NCBI GenBank assembly: GCA_026993705.1
Contig: JALWSJ010000249.1
Location: forward strand, 1-17,963
Source: Flavobacteriales bacterium
GTDB taxonomy: Bacteria > Bacteroidota > Bacteroidia > Flavobacteriales_D > Parvicellaceae
Length of the DNA stretch: 17,963 nucleotides
Direction of reading: 5' to 3'
Shown: one piece after another, positions 14,787-17,963 of the stretch
Layout of the letters: each line of letters starts with the position of its first letter
Numbering within the stretch: position 1 is the stretch's first letter
Notes under the pieces: model-generated
Databases searched by the model: none
Seen by the model: the letters and a program-made list of their open reading frames with translations, nothing else
Told to the model about the DNA's origin: nothing
Program-made: the position numbers and the translations under genes

Positions 14787-14838
14787 ATTTCTTTGGTTAT
14801 CAATCTTTTTCTGTATTAAGCAAACTAATCCGGTAAAT

Positions 14839-15423
14839 TCACAAAAACGAACTGTACTTTACAATCCGAATTAGGTCTTTTTCAAAATAAGAGAGCGAAA
14901 ATACATCTTTTTTTTCTAATCTCTTATTTTTTTCTAATCGTTTTAACTCCGTTAGAATTTCTCCGGTGTGTGCATCTTCTGAAATTTTGACTTGTAAAGG
15001 ATTACCTAAAACCAGTTCGGAAGCTAATGGAAGTAACGCCTTTTGTCTGTTTTCTTCCAATACAGCTAAGGATGCTAAAACCTGTATAAACTCTTCTGGA
15101 TAAAAGGATTGAGTTAACTGCAATTTTAATTGCATCAACTTTTGTTCATACTCTCGATACAAGTCTATTACATCCGATACTTTGTTACTTTTCAGCTGTA
15201 AACAAACATCTATTGTTTTTTTCTGATTCGTTTTTCTTTCCCCCGTCAATACCCGTTCAGCTAGAAAAAGTTGCTCCACTTCCTCCGCTTTTTTTCTCAC
15301 TACTTTTGGTATTAAAACAGCTCTTAATACATTGTTTTTTATTTCAAATATTTTTTGAAAAAGAGCTTCCTCCCAATTTTCTTCATCACTATTAATAATT
15401 GCCAAGGCTTCTTGTTTTGTCAT
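14839..15423 (-). CDS. Hypothetical helical cytoplasmic protein
   Basis: 194 residues, family not recognised. There is no signal peptide or membrane segment. The sequence is almost entirely predicted helix, rich in Lys, Glu and Leu with heptad-like stretches (EEVEQLFLAERV, YEQKLMQLKLQL, KRLEKNKRLEKK), which suggests a coiled-coil or scaffold protein. It sits 25 bases after the permease stop and 52 bases before the next gene in the minus-strand group. Confidence 0.7.
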   Translation of the reverse strand: MTKQEALAIINSDEENWEEALFQKIFEIKNNVLRAVLIPKVVRKKAEEVEQLFLAERVLTGERKTNQKKTIDVCLQLKSNKVSDVIDLYREYEQKLMQLKLQLTQSFYPEEFIQVLASLAVLEENRQKALLPLASELVLGNPLQVKISEDAHTGEILTELKRLEKNKRLEKKDVFSLSYFEKDLIRIVKYSSFL

Positions 15424-15448
15424 TTATGTACTTATTGTTTGAAAAGTA

Positions 15449-17101
15449 TTATTCAAATTTGATAGCTTTAACCGGTGTTATCTTCGTTATAATGTACGAC
15501 GGTAAAATCAACGCCAAATAACAAACAATAAAAGCTAAAACATTGACAACAATTATAGACAATACAGGAAAATACATCGGCACTACACTGACATAGTAAT
15601 TCTCTTGTGGTAAAGTAAGAAAATGAAATTCATTTTGTAAAAGAATAATAGCAAAAGCCAATAAATTCCCATAGATAATTCCTTTCAATATCAAAAAAGC
15701 TCCATTGTAAATGAAAATTTTCTGCACCATCCAATCATCCGCTCCCAGAGCTTTGAGTATCCCTATCGTTCTTGTTTTTTCTAAAATCAGTACCAACAGA
15801 GCAGAAGTCATATTTACAATAGCAACCAAAATCATCAACCCTAAAATGATATAGACATTCATGTCCAACATATTCAACCAATTGAATATCTCTTCGTTTT
15901 GCTGAACAATAGTCGTTACGTTGTAGATAGGACTGATATAGTTTTCTATTACCTCCTCTCCGTTACCCAATTGCTCAAATTCATTCAACAAAACTTCTAT
16001 TCCACCGCTATATTGGTTTGAACTACCTCCCGATGTTCGTAAAATAGTCGTAAAAGTTACCCCGTCTTTTGTGAATTGAGTGGTACTGTCGTTTATATAA
16101 ACCACTTGCAAAGATTCTTCTTTTGTCCGGCAATTGCATTTAATATTTTCATCTCCCGATACTTTAATCATCAGCCACGCTGTATCAGGCATCGATTGCA
16201 TCTCTAAAGGCTCTAAGTATCCCATTGCTTCAAAATCGGAAACAACAACGCGAATCACTGTGTCTTTTATGGGGCAAAGTATTTGTTTGTTTTCCGCACT
16301 AAACTTCTTATTTCCCCATTGATAACGGTAATTTTTATTTCCTCCGCGTGCTAAAGCCTCAAGTACAACGTAGTTGTATTCACAATTCTCATTTACCCTT
16401 AAATGTGCACTAATCCCCCAATTATTTAACCTTCTGATTTGATTGATATCCACAAAACAAAATTGCTTGTCAAAATCTTCCAATCCTGTTTCATAAATCC
16501 CCGAAACAATAAAGTTTCTCTGTTGCGGACCTGTTTCTTTAATAAAAAAAACCGCTACTTTTTCTCCGGTTTTTACATTTAATTTATCGGCTATGACTTT
16601 TGAAACTAAAATACTATCACTTACCAAATCCTCAGAATACTTTGGCACTTCGCCTTCTATTAAATGAGTCGAAAAAAAAGAAGAATTAAAATCCGCTCCT
16701 ATTCCTTTAAATACCACTCCTTGAATATCTCGTATAATTTTACCGTCTTTCTCCCTTTTGTTTTTAGACTGTATAATAGCCGGTTTGTATGCAAATACTT
16801 GCACACTTTTTACCTGTTTGTCATTTCTTATTTCAGCAGTATCTATTTCCGATACCAACAAAGGAGAAGACTCAAACGAAACATTGTTATAAGAACTGCT
16901 TATTTGAATATGTGAACCAAAACCAACAATTTTTTCCCGCACTTCTTTCTGAAATCCCGATGCAATGGAAATAGAAAGAATCATCACAGATATACCTAAA
17001 GTTATTCCCGCAATAGCTAAAAAAACAATGGGCTTTGACCTGTTTTGGGTTACCCCTTTATTTTCTAGCATTCTTTTTGCTATGTAGAGTGCAGTATTCA
17101 A
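15449..17101 (-). CDS. LolC/LolE-type ABC transporter permease with enlarged periplasmic domain
   Basis: A 550-residue inner-membrane protein. TM1 is at about 24-48, a long periplasmic MacB-like domain at about 50-410, and TM2-TM4 at about 414-440, 465-490 and 510-535. The cytoplasmic coupling segment EKTRTIGILKALGADDWMVQ and the C-terminal PVKAIKFE are typical of LolC/E and FtsX-like permeases that extract lipoproteins from the inner membrane. Homologues are usually around 400 residues. The extra length appears as an insert at about 229-362, between FVDINQIRRLNNW and SGGIEVLLNEFEQL, containing Cys240, Cys276, Cys322 and Cys324. No ATPase partner is in the window. It is the first gene of the minus-strand group, 41 bases from a divergent muramidase gene. 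Confidence 0.88.
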   Translation of the reverse strand: MNTALYIAKRMLENKGVTQNRSKPIVFLAIAGITLGISVMILSISIASGFQKEVREKIVGFGSHIQISSSYNNVSFESSPLLVSEIDTAEIRNDKQVKSVQVFAYKPAIIQSKNKREKDGKIIRDIQGVVFKGIGADFNSSFFSTHLIEGEVPKYSEDLVSDSILVSKVIADKLNVKTGEKVAVFFIKETGPQQRNFIVSGIYETGLEDFDKQFCFVDINQIRRLNNWGISAHLRVNENCEYNYVVLEALARGGNKNYRYQWGNKKFSAENKQILCPIKDTVIRVVVSDFEAMGYLEPLEMQSMPDTAWLMIKVSGDENIKCNCRTKEESLQVVYINDSTTQFTKDGVTFTTILRTSGGSSNQYSGGIEVLLNEFEQLGNGEEVIENYISPIYNVTTIVQQNEEIFNWLNMLDMNVYIILGLMILVAIVNMTSALLVLILEKTRTIGILKALGADDWMVQKIFIYNGAFLILKGIIYGNLLAFAIILLQNEFHFLTLPQENYYVSVVPMYFPVLSIIVVNVLAFIVCYLALILPSYIITKITPVKAIKFE

Positions 17102-17123
17102 TTAGTTTTAGTTTAATTTGCAC

Positions 17124-17131
17124 CAAAATTA
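17124..17131 (-). promoter_or_regulatory. Bacteroidota-type -7 promoter element for the permease operon
   Basis: Read on the minus strand it is TAATTTTG, an exact TAnnTTTG match, 22 bases upstream of the ATG at 17101. That suits a short leader for the seven-gene group. A -33 element is not evident. On the opposite strand TTAATTTG (17113-17120) is one mismatch from the consensus and could serve the divergent gene, but this is weak. Confidence 0.5.
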
Positions 17132-17142
17132 GTTATTTTTTT

Positions 17143-17963
17143 ATGAGATACGCCTTAATCTATTTTTTCTTACTGTTTTTTATTCCTTCCTTTTGGACAC
17201 AACTTCAAACAGGAGCGGAACAAACCGACTTGTATTTACCGATTTTAAAGAATAAAAGAGTAGCCCTTGTTGCTAACCCTACCAGCGTTATCGAGAACAC
17301 TCATCTAGTCGATTCTTTATTGGCTTTACATATTAATATCGTAAAAGTTTTCGCTCCCGAACACGGTTTTAGAGGAAAAGCCGATGCCGGCGAAAAAGTA
17401 AAGGATTCTAAAGACACCAAAACCGGCATTCCCATTCTCTCGTTGTATGGTCGAAAAAACAGAAAACCAACCGCAGAAAAATTAAAGGATGTTGACATCG
17501 TTATTTTTGATATTCAAGATGTTGGTGCTCGATTTTACACCTATATCAGCACCATGCACTACGTGATGGAAGCGTGTGCCGAAAACAACATTCCTTTACT
17601 TATTTTAGACCGTCCCAACCCTAACGGTTTTTACGTTGACGGTCCTATTCTCAAACCGGAAAACAAATCCTTTGTCGGCATGCACCCTGTCCCTATCGTA
17701 CATGGAATGACCATAGGCGAGTACGCACAAATGATTAACGGAGAAAAGTGGCTAAAAAACAGTGTACAAACACAACTAACCATTATCAAATGTAAAGAAT
17801 ACACGCACAACACAAAATACAAACTACCTATTCCACCTTCTCCCAATTTACCCAATATGAGCAGTATCTACCTCTACCCATCTCTTTGTTTGTTTGAAGG
17901 AACAAATGTCAGCGTAGGAAGAGGTACTTCTTTTCCTTTTCAGATTTTCGGTTCGCCCTACAT
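17143..17963 (+). CDS. NamZ-family exo-beta-N-acetylmuramidase (DUF1343), partial
   Basis: 273 codons are visible; the gene runs off the window, and the family is about 400 residues, so roughly two thirds is present. Residues 1-19 are a signal peptide (hydrophobic, ending FWTQ). Family signatures follow in order: RVALVANPTSV (39-49), APEHGFRG (71-78), IQDVGARFYTYISTM (124-138), LDRPNPNG (155-162) and EGTNVSVGRGT (252-262). NamZ enzymes release terminal MurNAc from peptidoglycan fragments and feed cell-wall recycling. Glu73 in the EHG motif is a candidate catalytic residue, from general family knowledge. It is divergent from the permease operon. With the secreted amidase at 7530-11084 it gives two peptidoglycan-active enzymes in one window. 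Confidence 0.9.
   Translation, partial: MRYALIYFFLLFFIPSFWTQLQTGAEQTDLYLPILKNKRVALVANPTSVIENTHLVDSLLALHINIVKVFAPEHGFRGKADAGEKVKDSKDTKTGIPILSLYGRKNRKPTAEKLKDVDIVIFDIQDVGARFYTYISTMHYVMEACAENNIPLLILDRPNPNGFYVDGPILKPENKSFVGMHPVPIVHGMTIGEYAQMINGEKWLKNSVQTQLTIIKCKEYTHNTKYKLPIPPSPNLPNMSSIYLYPSLCLFEGTNVSVGRGTSFPFQIFGSPY

Noticed and set aside
17301..17855. Minus-strand open frames inside the muramidase gene
   Set aside because: They are antisense to an unambiguous DUF1343 coding region and have no features of their own.

Overview
The window is AT-rich DNA from a member of the Bacteroidota, most likely Flavobacteriales. The support is a secreted protein with a type IX secretion (T9SS) C-terminal sorting domain, an outer-membrane beta-barrel receptor with a carboxypeptidase-like N-domain, a DUF1343/NamZ muramidase, Bacteroidota-type -7 promoter motifs (TAnnTTTG), and start sites without clear Shine-Dalgarno sequences. 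I cannot name the species. No rRNA, tRNA, CRISPR, phage or transposase gene is visible.

Layout. (a) 1-414: a block of intergenic palindromic repeats, then a minus-strand TlpA-type thioredoxin lipoprotein (415-1653). (b) 1654-2177: promoter, then a second repeat block. (c) 2178-7191, plus strand: tandem-domain universal stress protein, SiaB-like anti-sigma-type kinase, SiaC-like phosphoprotein, a hairpin terminator, then a SAM methyltransferase whose stop overlaps the start of an outer-membrane beta-barrel receptor. (d) 7192-7529: a third repeat block between convergent genes. (e) 7530-11084, minus: a 1184-residue secreted multidomain N-acetylmuramoyl-L-alanine amidase. (f) 11085-11846: the largest repeat block, including a 165-bp element with terminal inverted repeats. 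(g) 11847-17101, minus: seven tightly packed genes, read from a LolC/E-type ABC permease through three unrecognised envelope or helical proteins, a MoxR AAA+ ATPase and a tiny degenerate GIY-YIG protein to another envelope protein. (h) 17143 to the end, plus: a NamZ-like muramidase, truncated by the window edge.

The genes fit a cell-envelope and signalling neighbourhood: two peptidoglycan-active enzymes, an outer-membrane receptor, a lipoprotein-release-type permease, a MoxR chaperone ATPase beside predicted outer-membrane proteins, and a SiaB/SiaC partner-switch pair.

The most unusual content is non-coding. Four intergenic regions are built from the same few palindromic modules (called B, C, D and E here), joined at a shared 9-bp joint, GTTAGGGAT or its complement. 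Module C carries a long hairpin whose stem sequence differs completely between copies while pairing stays nearly perfect; in two copies the 18-nt loop is identical. This is the pattern expected of a structure under selection. Three of the four C copies lie just 3' of a stop codon in the same orientation relative to the gene. I recall similar-looking intergenic sequence in other Bacteroidota genomes but know of no named family or function.
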